Shown one piece after another: positions 11,927 through 24,234 of a stretch of DNA of 64,000 nt. The notes beneath the pieces are model-generated. The model made no database searches. It was not told the origin of the DNA and saw only the letters and a program-made list of their open reading frames with translations. The position numbers and the translations under genes are program-made. This DNA is from Lumbricus rubellus (lineage: Eukaryota > Annelida > Clitellata > Crassiclitellata > Lumbricidae), in contig OX243816.1 in the NCBI GenBank assembly GCA_945859605.1, positions 31,819,074 through 31,883,073 on the forward strand, given 5' to 3'. Positions within the stretch are counted from its first letter, which is position 1. Every line of letters starts with the position of its first letter.

Positions 11927-13916
11927 TGTTTTCCATCCACTGCCACACTACACCAAACCTTATTACCGTAATTTCCCGTAAATCAGATTCGCACGGAACA
12001 ACTCAAAACTCAACCTCCGATTTCATTGAGGTGTAAGCTTATTATAGATAAACAATTCCACAATATCTTGTCCTGCAGCGCCCCTGTGCGACTGACTAAA
12101 ATGACAACTTCGCCAAGCGTTTCTTTTACAGAAAACACTGCTAAAAGGCCATTTTATGGCTAAATCTTTAGTGATTTACATTGTACGTTTAAAAATTACT
12201 AATTTATGCTTGTCACCGTACAAATTATTGCAATGCGTATTAGCAAAGTGCTTCTGAACATAAGACGTCATTGTGTATCCATGCATGTGCTGACTCAAAT
12301 ATATTTAGTTCTTGGTTCAGAATATTAGTCTTTTGCATTGATATGTATTATATAGCTAGATTGATAATGCTTCGTATAGGGGCAGCGTGTGCTTGTTCCT
12401 ATCTAAACCCATGTTAAATTCATGAACTTTGAAGGCAATTTTCAAGAAATCTGGTCAGTGGCCGCTAAATACAGTTAAGTTGATTGTTTTGTATGCCACT
12501 CAACTCAAAAACCCTAGGCTGGTTTTAAAAAGTGTTGCATCATTGCTGAGAAATTTGTGTTTTAAAGCGAAGTGTTGTGACGCCTATCTTTTGCTATGGT
12601 TTGCCGCTAGGATTTCTGGGAGTTTTCCCAGAGAATCCTGGAATTTGCCTCAGAGAAATCTGGGATTTTCTCTAATGAATCATTGTCTTTCCATTAGTGA
12701 GCGATAATCCAAACTTTTATAGGCTATCAGCGTTCCAGTAGCTAGCCTATATAGTACATTTCAGTGGTCTTTTGTATTTTAGACAACTAGAAGCCATCGA
12801 TATCTATGTCTAAATAATAGATATCGAGGAGCCCAGCCTAACAGTAGAAGTGGTGCTATTATCTGCGATTATCTTTAAGTAAAGTGGCTTGTGAGATATT
12901 TGGAAGTTTCAGATTACGATTATGACCATCATCAACAAATAAATGGATGATCTGTCTGTCGGAAACAAGGCCACCAAACGTGTGCCTCGACCTCGTTTAG
13001 CAGGGGTCAATATAAATTTATGATCTTTTATTAGGCCTAACATTTGACCTAATTTCCTTTACAACTTTGCCGTTAGGGCCTAGCCTACAGTACAGATTTA
13101 AGAATTCATCGCGTATTTAAGCAGATAAGTTGGGACGCCCATTTTTACATGGATCAATTAGGCCTATACGGATTAGCATAATAATTAGGCCTAGACATAG
13201 GCTGCGCCTTGAGAATTTGAGATCTCTGTTGTCGAATAGTTAGGCTACCACGCAATACACGCATGGTTAGTAGCGATATCGGGCAAAGGTTCCAGGCACC
13301 TGCACTTTGGACAAATGTAACAATTTGAAATATATAGCCTAGACCCCTATACCGTGGAAAATAAAATCAAGAAATAAATCTTCGAACTCAGACGTAGGCC
13401 TACAGCCAAAGATATGGTACAGCCAATGCCCAATAGGAATCACTCCGGTTTAGGCTCAGTAAGGTTAGTAGGCTAGGCCTACCAGGGTGAGAATTGCCGG
13501 GAGGAATTGGGGGTTTCAACCCCAGTCTACATGTAGAGTTCTTTTCAAACATGTTAATAAAGCATAGTCTATCGATTAGCCTACATTCAATTCCAAGAAC
13601 TGACTGCTCCCTTTAATATTATTATTATTTCAATGTAACTTTTGTCTGTCTCGATGTACCAGGTTGCGGTTTGCCAACCTGTTTTTGCTCATTAAACGAA
13701 TAGGTTAATTATACATACAAAGTCTTTCTCAGAGCCTATAGGTGTTAATTAAGGGTGTTGCAGCACCCGGGCTCGAAGTCTCGAGGGGCCCGCATTTTCG
13801 GAAGAGATTAAACTTCTTAGCGAAAATATGCTGCATCCTTAATAAATGCGAATTTATAGTCGACGAAATTTTGGTAAATTTCTCCCACACTTGAGATTTA
13901 TTAACTCGAGCTGTTT
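11927..13916. other. 5' flank of SOAT, promoter not resolved
   Basis: Upstream of the SOAT start codon. No clear TATA element or CpG-rich core was identified and the 5' UTR cannot be delimited. From about 12700 the DNA is rich in TAGGCCTA-type motifs. No coding exon recognised. Confidence 0.45.
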
Positions 13917-14190
13917 ATGAACTGACTGACTGGCTGATTGACTGACTGACTGACTGACTGACTGACTGACTGACTGACTGACTGACTGACTGACTGACTG
14001 ACTGACTGACTGACTGACTGACTGACTGACTGACTGACTGACTGACTGACTGACTGACTGACTGACTGACTGACTGACTGACTGACTGACTGACTGACTG
14101 ACTGACTGACTGACTGTCCATCTGACTGACTGACTGACCGACCGACCGACCGACCGACCGACCGACCGACCGACCGACCGACTGACTGCT
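13917..14190. repeat. (CTGA)n microsatellite grading into (CCGA)n
   Basis: Roughly 50 CTGA units to 14136, broken once by GTCCATCTGA, then about 12 CCGA units, then two CTGA units. On the minus strand this reads as poly-SQSV, which is a shadow of the repeat and not a protein. Confidence 0.95.
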
Positions 14191-14974
14191 GACTACACGG
14201 GCGTCCCGGATGGGCAAAAGCAACCGTTGTCAGCCCTAGGGCTCTATTGGAAAGTGGGAAGTATCAGATTTCATGTCGTTTCCTCTTCACGACCGTTAAT
14301 TAGACTTAGGCCTATAACAGCACCCTTTATACTTCATGTCTAGTGAGGGTAGCAACGGGTTTCAACGCCGAGGGGCAAGATTTAATGATTGCACCCGATG
14401 TGTAATTTTGTAGTTCCTTTTATAGCCTAATCGTTCATAATTAATGTGACTCAAAAGCGTTGAGCCCTAGCTTCAGTTTTCATTTATTATGTTGTATTTT
14501 CTCCTCCGGCTCTTAGCATAAGTTGCTTGATTGTGCTTTGTCAGTTTTGTTAATCACTGTGTTGATTTTTTGCAAGATTTCGTCACGGCCACCTCATATC
14601 GTCAACTCAATAGGCCTATAGGCTATATTTAATTTAGTTGGGGTCCCTAGACAGCGGGATTATTTTATCCCTTTAGGGCCTACCTTTTTGTAACCAATGT
14701 TTAAGATGTGTAAACTTGACATGTAGGCTATACTTTGGTTGCAAATAAAATGTTTGTTGATTGATTGATTGAATTATCATAGTAGGCTATTCCACATTAT
14801 GCTCTAGTAAATCTCCTCTACGTCGGACTACCGGTATTCTTTCTCGATCGCTATCTTAAGACCTATATTATTTCTCGGGGTCCTCGCACTGGGAGCGCTA
14901 CTGAATTGCCATGACTGTGAGCGGCGCTGCCACGTTATAAGAATGACTAATAATTACAGCACAGTAGGCCTACA
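14191..14974. other. Non-coding spacer
   Basis: AT-rich DNA with several AGGCCTA motifs. Nothing gene-like recognised. Confidence 0.5.
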
Positions 14975-15187
14975 TTACAAAGACTCGTCGCTGTTTTCCG
15001 CCCATGCAGAGACATTAACTGCTGTGGGCAAGACTTCACCTTGCAAGTCAAGGACCGGATGAATATCAACTTTGGTTTCAGGGTTCAGGACTTCAGACAA
15101 CATCGCAACGTTTTGGTATTGTGAATCCCGTTCTTGATCAGAGTTGAAATGGATAATAATCGGTTGACCCACAGCATGTTGATAGGC
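14975..15187 (-). CDS. Possible unidentified terminal coding exon
   Basis: Following an acceptor-like CTGTGTAG at 15188, an open frame reads AYQHAVGQPIIIHFNSDQER and ends with AENSDESL and TAA at 14975. Composition is protein-like, with mixed charged and hydrophobic residues and no repeat. I do not recognise the family and there is no in-frame ATG, so if real it is a 3' exon of a minus-strand gene whose other exons I could not find. It could equally be chance. Confidence 0.25.
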   Translation of the reverse strand, partial: AYQHAVGQPIIIHFNSDQERDSQYQNVAMLSEVLNPETKVDIHPVLDLQGEVLPTAVNVSAWAENSDESL

Positions 15188-15424
15188 CTACACAGACCGC
15201 GACGATAATAATTTATTACATGTAGGGTCCTATCATATAAGTCGGACACCCTTTTGTTCAGACCGAGGTTACTCCGTAACGGAGCGTCACATCTACATGA
15301 TGTAAAGTTTATTGGATAGCTTATCATCTCACTTAACTAATACATGCAGTTAAACCTGGCCAATTTTAAATGAATTCGATCAGTACTATAGTGTGCCAAG
15401 TACAGCAAGCTGGCGAAATTTGAG

Positions 15425-15635
15425 TTTTCGGTTTTTCGGGTAAAGTTGGACACTTTGGTTGGTAAACTCGGACAACATAATATGCTTATAGGATCTTATT
15501 TTGTTAGAGTCGGACAATCAAGAAACTAAACAATTTGTTGTTAAAGTCGGACAATTTAGAAACTAAACAAGTTTCACTTATACGACCTTATGTTGATAGA
15601 TTTAGAAAGTCAATAAACTAAACGATTTTCAACAA
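15425..15635. repeat. Degenerate ~45-bp tandem repeat
   Basis: The phrase (T)AAAGTCGGACAAT...AGAAACTAAACAA recurs at about 15445, 15505, 15545 and 15605 with decay. A related GTCGGACA occurs at 15241. Confidence 0.6.
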
Positions 15636-16343
15636 GATACGTGCCTAATTTAACTGAAAGATAGCATTTAACATTGAAAGTAACCTGAAAATAAAGTCAA
15701 CCAAATGCCAGTATAAGCCTGCCTACATTCAATAGGCCTACAAAGGTTGCACTAAGTGGTCTACTAAATGTGCAATCGTCACAGTCCGCCACTCTATTCG
15801 TTCCAGCAATGTTTGTACAGTTGACAGACCATTTACTACGAGCAATTTGCAAGGCCTTTATTAAGCAACTCGGTGAAGGCTGTAGCTACCTTAGTGAGTC
15901 AGGTTAGGCCTACTATGGGGGCTTCGTAACAGAAGTCGATCAATATTCTAATTAGTTAAGTATAGCCTACGACCACGATTGTTTTGTATCACATTGGACC
16001 CGGATTGATATTGTAGCTGCGAAGGTTGGTATATACGGCTGATAATTTGAAGCTATCGTCTGTAGTATTGGTTATTTAAACCATATGCCAAGAGCAGAGA
16101 CAATGTATAAAAAATACATCCCACGCTGTTCGCTCTCTGCTCTTCTTCCCATGTGGCTCTTCCACTTAAGGTTTTCACGGCTATAATTTCTTTCGCCCGC
16201 TCGTTGTTCTCGTAGATTTAAATTAATTGTTCCTCTTTAGCTTTGTCTGTTTGACTCGCTGCCTCCGTGCACGACCATGCAGCGTGTCGTTCACTTCTTT
16301 AACTAAACTGTGGTTACCGCTACACAACCCATGCATGGTGGAG

Positions 16344-17888
16344 TTAGAACTTAGAAGCAGCAGCGACAGCGAGACGACACCTGGTGATCAGTTTGGCCAG
16401 TTGCCTTTGGACGGTCTTATAGAGCAGGATGTAGAGCAGACCGTTGCCAAGACTGGCGTAGAGATAGAGCCACTTGGATGCGAAACGAAACCAGAGTGGA
16501 GGTTGACCGTTCGACACCGATATGACACCAGGCAGGTAGGTCGTCAGATAGACGACGCTGATGATGAAGAGATTACGAGCAGACCTTACACTGGCCGCAA
16601 ACAAACCTAGACTCGAACCGCTGCTGCCTACTCTGCATTTGCCTATTCCTCTCGTCGCTTTTGTGCTCCCTCCTTCTACTTCTCCTCTCTCTACGTCTCT
16701 TCCTTCTTCCAGTTGTGTTCCTCCTAATCCACCAACACCACCACCAACACCAATACCAACATCAACCACACGACCAACGCCATTACCATTACCACCACCA
16801 TTATCACCACAACCACCACCACCGCCACCAGCACCTCCACCATCACCATCACCACGACCACCACCAACACAACCACCAACACAACCACCAACACCACCAC
16901 CAACACAACCACCACCACAACCACCACCAACACAACCACCACGACCACCAACACCATCAACACCTTCACCATCACCATCACCACGACCACCACCAACACA
17001 ACCACCACCAACACGACCACCACCACCACTACCACAACCACCACAACCACCACCACCACGATCACCACCAACACAACCACCACAACCACCACCACCACAA
17101 CCACCCCCACCAACACCTCCACCATCACCACGACCACCACCACCAACACAACCATCACCAACACAACCACCACGACCACCACCACCACCTTCCCTTCCTT
17201 TCCCTACTCCTCCTGTTCCTCCTTCTCCAGCTGGTCCTCCATTTTCTCTTGACACCCTGATGACGTCACTTCCGATGACCTTCGTCGGCTGAACGGCACG
17301 CACGTGACATCTGACGACGAGAAAGATCTTGCAGTAGCAGACGAGAACGATGACGCACGTCGTGACGAATGTCACATTCAGACACAAGATGGCGGCAAGC
17401 TTTCCCTGCGCAACGTACGGCAGAAAGACGTCACGATCGAAGGCGAACGTCTCTCCGAACACGATGGCGATCAGTTCAACCGTGACGCTGATGACGTGGA
17501 TCGATACGAGCGTGACGGTCATGGATCGATCGGTAAAGATGCGAAAGTAAGTAAGAGGGCGAACGATGACGCAACAGCGGAAGATGGCGAGCAGGGCGAG
17601 GTGGGAGAACGTGCAGGTGGCGAACGCCGTGGCGATGAATCCCTGGAACGTGACGACCCACACGGGAACCGTGTCCGGGTCGATCCAGGCGATTGCAGCG
17701 CCGATCGCCGGAAGCACCGAACCGAGCCACAGGTCGGAGACGCAGAGCGATGCCATCACCTTGGCAACCATGTCGTCACGCATCGATGGATCGTGGAAGT
17801 GGAGAACAATGACTGGAACGTTGACGCAGATGTTGGCAACGACCAGCAGGGTGGCCAGAGTCGCCTGAGGGTAGACACCCATCGTCAT
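16344..17888 (-). CDS. Single-exon rhodopsin-class GPCR with Gly-rich third intracellular loop
   Basis: A 514-residue intronless frame with seven hydrophobic segments. TM1 (8-30) has an Asn; TM2 (42-65) contains LCVSDLWLGSVLP, with the Asp typical of class A. TM3 ends AIFRCCVIVRPLTY, where FRC (103-105) stands for DRY and PLTY is conserved. TM5 is about 163-192, TM6 438-458, and TM7 ends NGLLYILLYKTV in place of NPxxY. Residues 217-390 are almost all Gly with Cys, Val, Arg and Asp, an ICL3 expansion built on an imperfect ACC/CCA repeat. The TM3 and ECL2 disulfide cysteines usual for class A are not visible. An in-frame TGA lies three codons before the first Met, so the extracellular N-terminus is only about seven residues unless an upstream exon exists. 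It resembles the fast-evolving single-exon GPCRs of marine invertebrates; ligand unknown. Long plus-strand frames here are shadows. Confidence 0.85.
   Translation of the reverse strand: MTMGVYPQATLATLLVVANICVNVPVIVLHFHDPSMRDDMVAKVMASLCVSDLWLGSVLPAIGAAIAWIDPDTVPVWVVTFQGFIATAFATCTFSHLALLAIFRCCVIVRPLTYFRIFTDRSMTVTLVSIHVISVTVELIAIVFGETFAFDRDVFLPYVAQGKLAAILCLNVTFVTTCVIVLVCYCKIFLVVRCHVRAVQPTKVIGSDVIRVSRENGGPAGEGGTGGVGKGREGGGGGRGGCVGDGCVGGGGRGDGGGVGGGGCGGGGCGGCVGGDRGGGGCGGCGSGGGGRVGGGCVGGGRGDGDGEGVDGVGGRGGCVGGGCGGGCVGGGVGGCVGGCVGGGRGDGDGGGAGGGGGGCGDNGGGNGNGVGRVVDVGIGVGGGVGGLGGTQLEEGRDVERGEVEGGSTKATRGIGKCRVGSSGSSLGLFAASVRSARNLFIISVVYLTTYLPGVISVSNGQPPLWFRFASKWLYLYASLGNGLLYILLYKTVQRQLAKLITRCRLAVAAASKF
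16724..17195. repeat. Imperfect (ACC/CCA/ACA) repeat inside GPCR coding sequence
   Basis: About 470 bp of three-base units with purine-pyrimidine asymmetry. It keeps open the GPCR frame (poly-Gly) and also frames giving poly-Pro, poly-His and poly-Val, which shows that indels have stayed in multiples of three. Confidence 0.9.
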
Positions 17889-18583
17889 GCAGTTGATTCA
17901 GACGAGGAATGTCCGTGCCTCCCCCCGTCAATCAATCCGAACTGCTGTTATAATAATAATAGTGACGAAGAAAGGACGCAAGTATAAGACAGTAACGTGG
18001 GCCTACCTTTTGATGCACAGTATAGCTTATTCATTGGGTCAGAAAGGAATTGAGTCGCCCCAAAAATGTTTATAAAGTCTTCTTTTCTTTTCCTATCAGA
18101 CGTCATGAGCCAATGAATTCAAATGAAGTCGGCGCATAAGACACAAAACACAGCTTCTTTCTTTGCAGGTGCAAAGATGTTCTTGGCGATTCCAATCTAT
18201 GTCACACGTCTCCGCTTAGTATTGATAAATTTTGTAGTCACCACCAATGCAAGATAAACAAAAGTCTGTGAGCTAAGTAGACTAGCTGCCTGTCTATATA
18301 TCTTAATTAGAAATTCTGGCGACTTGTGTTCAAGGCATCGCGCGCCATCACCAAGCGAACCAATCACGGAATCCGTTGCAGATGAATGGTTGCCATGGCT
18401 TTCTTAGAGTAGATGCACGCGCCTTCACCCACAGCAGCCGCCCAAGCCCCCAGACGCTGTTCTAGAAAAAAGTGAAAAATTTCCCTCACCATATTTATGC
18501 TAAACGGGAATGCAATTAATATGCCAAGAGAATTAACGACTTCCGCTCATGCGCTCAACTTTCATCCACATCTCATGATCCTC
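17889..18583. other. GPCR 5' flank
   Basis: Upstream region of the minus-strand GPCR. No clear TATA or other core element and no further exon was identified. Confidence 0.4.
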
Positions 18584-18736
18584 TCAATCTTCGTCCTTTT
18601 CTGTCTCCTCATCGACGTCCTCCTCCTTCACCTCTTCCTTTTCCACGTCTTCCTCCTCGTCCTCCTCCAACACCTTCTCCTGTTCCTTGTCTTCGTCCTC
18701 CTTCGTCACCTTCACCGCTGGTGCGGTGTAGGCCAT
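18584..18736 (-). CDS. Possible small acidic ORF (50 aa)
   Basis: Starts MAYTAPAVKVTKEDEDKEQE and continues with Glu/Asp/Lys-rich sequence to TGA. The plus strand is a CTT/CTC/GTC-rich pyrimidine tract, so this may be only a low-complexity frame. The non-repetitive N-terminus and the ATG are the sole points in favour. Confidence 0.15.
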   Translation of the reverse strand: MAYTAPAVKVTKEDEDKEQEKVLEEDEEEDVEKEEVKEEDVDEETEKDED

Positions 18737-18829
18737 AATTATACATTATACCCGGTACATCGCATCTTGGCATTCATTTTTATGACGCAGGCAGAATCAC
18801 ATAGTAAAATGACGATAGATTTGTCGTTG

Positions 18830-19000
18830 TATTGACACTGCTGCTCTTGTTCATCTTATTTCTACTCTTCCTCTTGCTCCTTCTCTTCCTTTTGCTCCCT
18901 TCTTCATCGTGCTTTTCCTTTTCCTCTTCCTCTTGCTCCTCCTCTTCCTCTTACTCAGCCTCTTCCTCTTTTTCGCTATTTTTTCAGCTTGTCTTTTTCT
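18830..19000. repeat. Pyrimidine-rich (CTT/CTC) tract
   Basis: Long, nearly purine-free run. Similar in character to 18600-18710. Confidence 0.8.
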
Positions 19001-20198
19001 GTATACATAATAAATAATATTCTACTCTTCCCTCTCTTTATCGTCATATTTATCCTATAGTATAGTTTTCGCTATCCTATTCTTAACTGCTCTATACCAA
19101 GGTCCCCGTGCATCTTATTTAGCCGCTTAAACCATATTAAAGATTAAATTAAATATCTCTGATTTCATTTATTTCCACAATTTAGTCCTAACGATACATC
19201 AAAGTAAATTGATTAAGTCTAAATAACTTCTCCAACTCCATCTCTGTCCCTTACCCTTCCGTAGATTACGAGTTTAGACCTGTTTACCGGCAGCCTACAA
19301 ATAAATGTCGCATATAGGCCTAGGCCTAACTTAGATTGACGTTCAGACATTGCCAAGATTCAACGCGTGGAAAGGAGTGCACGGTGCTGCATACGTGGAT
19401 GGTTGACTCTACCTGCAGATGATAATTAATTATTGTTAGTTTTATTTTTAAACTTTCACCGGTCGCAGTCTGCGTGTAAAAGCAACTACTATACAGATGT
19501 CCGTGTGTACGTGGTTTCATATTCATACCAGCCATGTACTTCCTTCCGGCCTGTTTTAATGACGACGTTCCTCTGAGAATCCACCCACTAACTTAAGACA
19601 ACCTTTTCTGTGGTAGGCCCACCTTCCATTAATATTTTGTGGCACTAGCTTGTGATGGTCCTTTCAAAAATTCGACAGAGCCCAGAGATAATCAATCCTG
19701 ATAATATCATAAATAGCACCGGAAAGGACCTAGAAATTGCACTATTTAGACACGTGCTATTACTTCGGGGAATTGTTATAAGAATGCCCATTGACGCATG
19801 CGACTGTTTATGTAGACCCTGTTCTTTTTAATTAGTATTCACTATGATAATTCTATTTTTAACAGGCTTATAACAACTCCTATAGTTTGGTTTATCAGGC
19901 TCGACATCAATTTAAATAAAGACTGAAACGGTGAAACCATGCACTTTTGTCGATCATCTAGAATTACATGTAGATGCTGCGCAACTGGAAGTCTGAGACT
20001 TCGTATACAGTATGCTATCTATAGGTCTACCATAGCATCGGACGAGTATTCGAGTAAACAAGTAGGCCTGTACAAATCCATTACATACATGTATAGTTCA
20101 ATCGCCCGTGTGACAAACTATGGAGCGAAACTCTATAAAGCCTATCATACAAAGAAAGCGTAAAGTTCTAAGAATTGTGTTGAGACCGACTAAGATCA
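19001..20198. other. Intergenic DNA, no gene seen
   Basis: AT-rich, with scattered AGGCCTA motifs. Short ORFs present look random. Confidence 0.5.
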
Positions 20199-20199
20199 A

Positions 20200-20249
<50 letters not shown>

Positions 20250-20437
20250 CGATGATGATGATGACGACGATGATGATGACAACAACGATGAAGACGATGA
20301 TGATGATAACGACGACGACGAGTATTCGATGATGATGATGATGGTGGTGGTGGTGGTGGTGATGATGATGATGATGATGACGACGACGACGACTACAACG
20401 ATGAAGATGATGATGATGATGATGATGGTGGTGCTGG

Positions 20438-20470
<33 letters not shown>

Positions 20471-20493
20471 CGATGATGATGATGATGATGATG
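20199..20493. repeat. (ATG)n compound trinucleotide repeat
   Basis: ATG units with interspersed ACG, GTG and AAG variants. Poly-Met, poly-Asp and poly-His frames are artefacts of the repeat. Confidence 0.95.
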
Positions 20494-21030
20494 CCCTACA
20501 TCCATCGTTATTAAAGTGGTTGCTTTCCTGCTTTAGAAAACGCTCTTCTTTGGTCATTCATTCTAGCTCGTAATTAAGTAGACCTGTTCCCCAGGTATAG
20601 CCTAACCATATTTTTAAAATAAATTTTTGTAGGCTACGTGTAAATTATACGCAAAGATTCATGCTATAATTTCACTGTATCTTTAGAACAATGTTCTGCT
20701 GTTTCTTCCTCGCAGCTAAATGAGCATATAAATCATTTAGTATATCTTAAGACCGTATTAATAGTTCCATCCATATATCTTCATTGCCAATCAACAGTCT
20801 TACAAGTAGCAACCATTCCACTGGTTATAAAAATCACCCGCGAGTTGTGAGACTCTTCATCGGTTCTTTACAATAAACATCTTATCGACGGTATATGGAC
20901 AGAAAACTCCCTTATAATACGTCGCTTGTTACCTCAACACGATCTCTATTGCAAGACATCTTATTGACAATGTCTGTTTCAGTTGACTATAATCGTGTCC
21001 CTTGATTATTTATTTCATTACTTTTATTTT

Positions 21031-21122
21031 CTCGCATTTCCTATAGCGCCCCTTCAAGCTCTCCACTCAGAGGCACTCTCAACTACAGCGCGGACACTGC
21101 ATTGGAGTTTCACGCCGAAGCA
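21031..21122 (-). repeat. Truncated SINE (AAATGCGAGAAAT-tail subfamily)
   Basis: Reverse copy of the SINE 3' body: CTCGCATTTCCTATAGCGCC followed by CTTCAAGCTCTCCACTCAGAG. The tail matches the copy at 60126-60271 (GCTATAGCAAATGCGAGAAA), not the majority type. Confidence 0.65.
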
Positions 21123-21566
21123 ATATCAAGCGAGTTGGCATTCAATTCGCAACGGCACAGCAGCCCACATGTGTGCGCGCGCGTGCCTATACGTGTGTGT
21201 GTGTTTGCTTGTGTGTGAGCGAGAGAGACAGACAGACAGACAGAGCGAGAAAGAGTTCAGCAATGAGTAGCCTATAACGCACGTTTTAGGTAACTCGATC
21301 ATTCGTGCATGTTACATGACCTGCGTAAACAGGTTTGTTGCTTCTCGTCGCAAGCGAATTATGATGAAATTGATACGCGTGATGTCTTCGTTATTAGCAT
21401 TGTTTGCGTCTCAGTATACCTGCAAGCTTTCCTGCTCACTTCGTCGTTCAGTCTAAGACGAGCCACTTATAAGTCATTTCCAACGTATAGCCTATTTCGT
21501 TGCATCGTATACGCCATCACGTGGGCTGATATAGCAGCAGGAGCAACAGCAACAGCAACAACAGCA

Positions 21567-21883
<317 letters not shown>

Positions 21884-21904
21884 AATCGTGTCCCTTGATT
21901 ATTA

Positions 21905-24089
21905 TTAGAAAGTCTAGTTGAGAATAGTTCAATCATAGACTTGTTTCTTAAATTGAGTGGTGGCTTTCACTCACGCAGGTAGACTAGCCTATATTATAAG
22001 AAAAACGTTGGTTTTAATTCGCACAGGCCTATACTAACCATACTGTGGATGGATTAAATGGAGCTCTAGGCGGAGCTCTACTTATAATCTTTCTAGAATT
22101 AAACACGTCCTTGGGCCTTTCACAAGTATCGCTGCCATGGCCAACCGAACGGAGCCTGTCGCATGTCCGCCCAACCACATCAACACGACTTGGGCCAAGC
22201 ACTTGGCATACCCTCCCATCATCCCATGGCTGGTTCTTTTGTGGGTTAGTGTAAAACGCTATTGCAGGACAATGCGCTGTCAAAGGAAGGAGTTCCAGTC
22301 ACTTAATTACCTCCAGGCAACGAATCATATTTTCAGGAATAATAATGTCTGCAGAATGCAGATGCGTGTATCATCCAGGACACGCCCGAGAAATTGGATT
22401 ACAGGTTCATGGTCATACGTGTATAGGGGCCTACTATGCTCGCGCTTCAATATGCGATTACAGAGGTTTTTGCGTCATGTTGGGAGTGTCTCTTCTAAGT
22501 TACTCTTTCCGGGGCGTTAATAATTATAAACTCACAACTTATTACAATGATTCGTGCAGCACCCTCCCCACCTCTCGACCCCACACTTGTCTCTATCGGG
22601 TGTCCATCGATTCCAACCTAGAGAACTATCCACAATGCTGTTGAATTTAGTAGGCGTATAGTTTACATCGGGTACAATTTGGGTGTAGGCTTACGGCTTA
22701 GCCTACTCTGAGTCGATTCCCTGGCCTTTCTCGCCACAAAGCTTTTCCGAGCGCACGATTTCAACCCGAATTTAATCAGACATGCCGCATATATGTATGT
22801 CATAATTTTCCTGTTACTTTACTTGCTAAATTATATGATTGATGTGTATCTACACTGTCGATAACCCTTTACACGTGACTATCATTAGCAGGGATTATGT
22901 CGGTTCATAGCCACGTATTCAAAATTTCTCATAATTATGGGCTAGACCAATAGGGCTACAACATCTGAACTTTGTCCTCGTAGCATTTTCTCAACATTTT
23001 TGTTCATTCCCTCCAATCTTGATTCGTTAATTATAGCTTGCTGGTTTCTAATTCTCCCATCCAAATTGGTTTCTTTTCAACTTAAATTTTTATTTGATTT
23101 CATTCAGTGTCGACGCCTGCAGCTGCAACCTACAGTTTTTCAGCACGGGGGTCGCGTCACGGTCATGGGAGTCATTCAGCAGGTGAAAGAAATTAAGTGC
23201 AGAGAAAATATTACAAATTCCAAAGAATTTCTGGCAGGTCATAAGACACGTCAAGAGTTAGGCAGGTCAAAATGACTTTCAGCGACTTGATTCCAGCGGA
23301 AATTATGATGGAAAATGCTTGACCATGTAATGCATAGGATAGACAGACTGGTTAATGTTTTAGCCCATTGACAGTGCTGACGACGACGACGATGGTAATG
23401 GGTTCATCAAACTTTAACACCCCTCCCTCCCCGTAAACTCATCAAATTTTAACACCCTCGTAGCCACAAACTAGTGACAAACACAGTCTGGTTTCAATTC
23501 GCAGTGTAACACCGTCTGCTTCAACACGTTAATTAATTAATTGTCACTGTGGCCGATATTTTTCATGCGCCATGGAATGGGATTGCATTTGCTTCAACGT
23601 CTTGAATTGCATTTCAGTTAGAAAATCATTAGTCAGCTAGCATATAAGCAGCATCCTTTTCATTTGCGATACCTTACACTTACAGGACCTGCATGCGTAT
23701 AGTTGCTGACCATGTGTGTAATCTGTGTGTCAAAATTGGTGGGCTACATGCTACATGTGTGCAATACTTTCCATCTCTTTACAATGCATAGCAGCCAGCC
23801 AGCCACCTGCTCACCATGCAATAGACCAGCATACCATGCACGGCTCCGATATTCACGAAACTTTGCGAACATATCAGTAAGCGCTATAAAAAGTTACACG
23901 TCATGGTGAAAGTGCAGTAGAAGTTAATAGAATTGTTGTATAGTATACGGATGTATAGGGAAGATATTTTTGCGCCATTTTTGAGGCGCCAGCTGCCATA
24001 GATGTATTGGCAGCACAAGGACAATGAATCACTGGACAAAATAAATTTCAACTACAAAATCAACGATTTGTAAGCAGGAAGTGCTTTGC
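21905..24089. other. Intergenic DNA, no confirmed gene
   Basis: Several open frames of 70-127 codons around 22029-22644 on both strands are unlike any family I recognise and overlap each other. The rest is AT-rich with TAGGCCTA-like motifs and a short duplication (TCATCAAACTTTAACACCC / TCATCAAATTTTAACACCC) at 23405-23458. Confidence 0.4.
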
Positions 24090-24131
24090 AGTCACACATA
24101 AGAAACAAAGTTATTCACGTTTGACAGATAA

Positions 24132-24188
<57 letters not shown>

Positions 24189-24191
24189 AAC

Positions 24192-24234
<43 letters not shown>

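Noticed and set aside
6570..14190. CRISPR array
   Set aside because: Repeats are simple microsatellites without unique spacers, and the genome is eukaryotic.
13915..14223. Poly-SQSV protein
   Set aside because: Reading of a tetranucleotide repeat.
16561..17292. 243-residue Pro-rich frame and 199-residue His-rich frame on the plus strand
   Set aside because: Shadows of the repeat inside the minus-strand GPCR, which has a clear seven-helix pattern outside the repeat.
17304..17987. 227-residue charged plus-strand frame
   Set aside because: Exact antisense of GPCR TM1-TM5 codons; no domain of its own.
20098..20514. Long poly-His, poly-Met and poly-Ile/Val frames
   Set aside because: Direct products of the (ATG)n array in different frames; similar shadows at 21309-21936, 35492-35816, 57213-57714 and 58557-59257.
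22029..22644. Overlapping 84-127 residue frames on both strands
   Set aside because: No recognised domain, no splice context, mutually overlapping.
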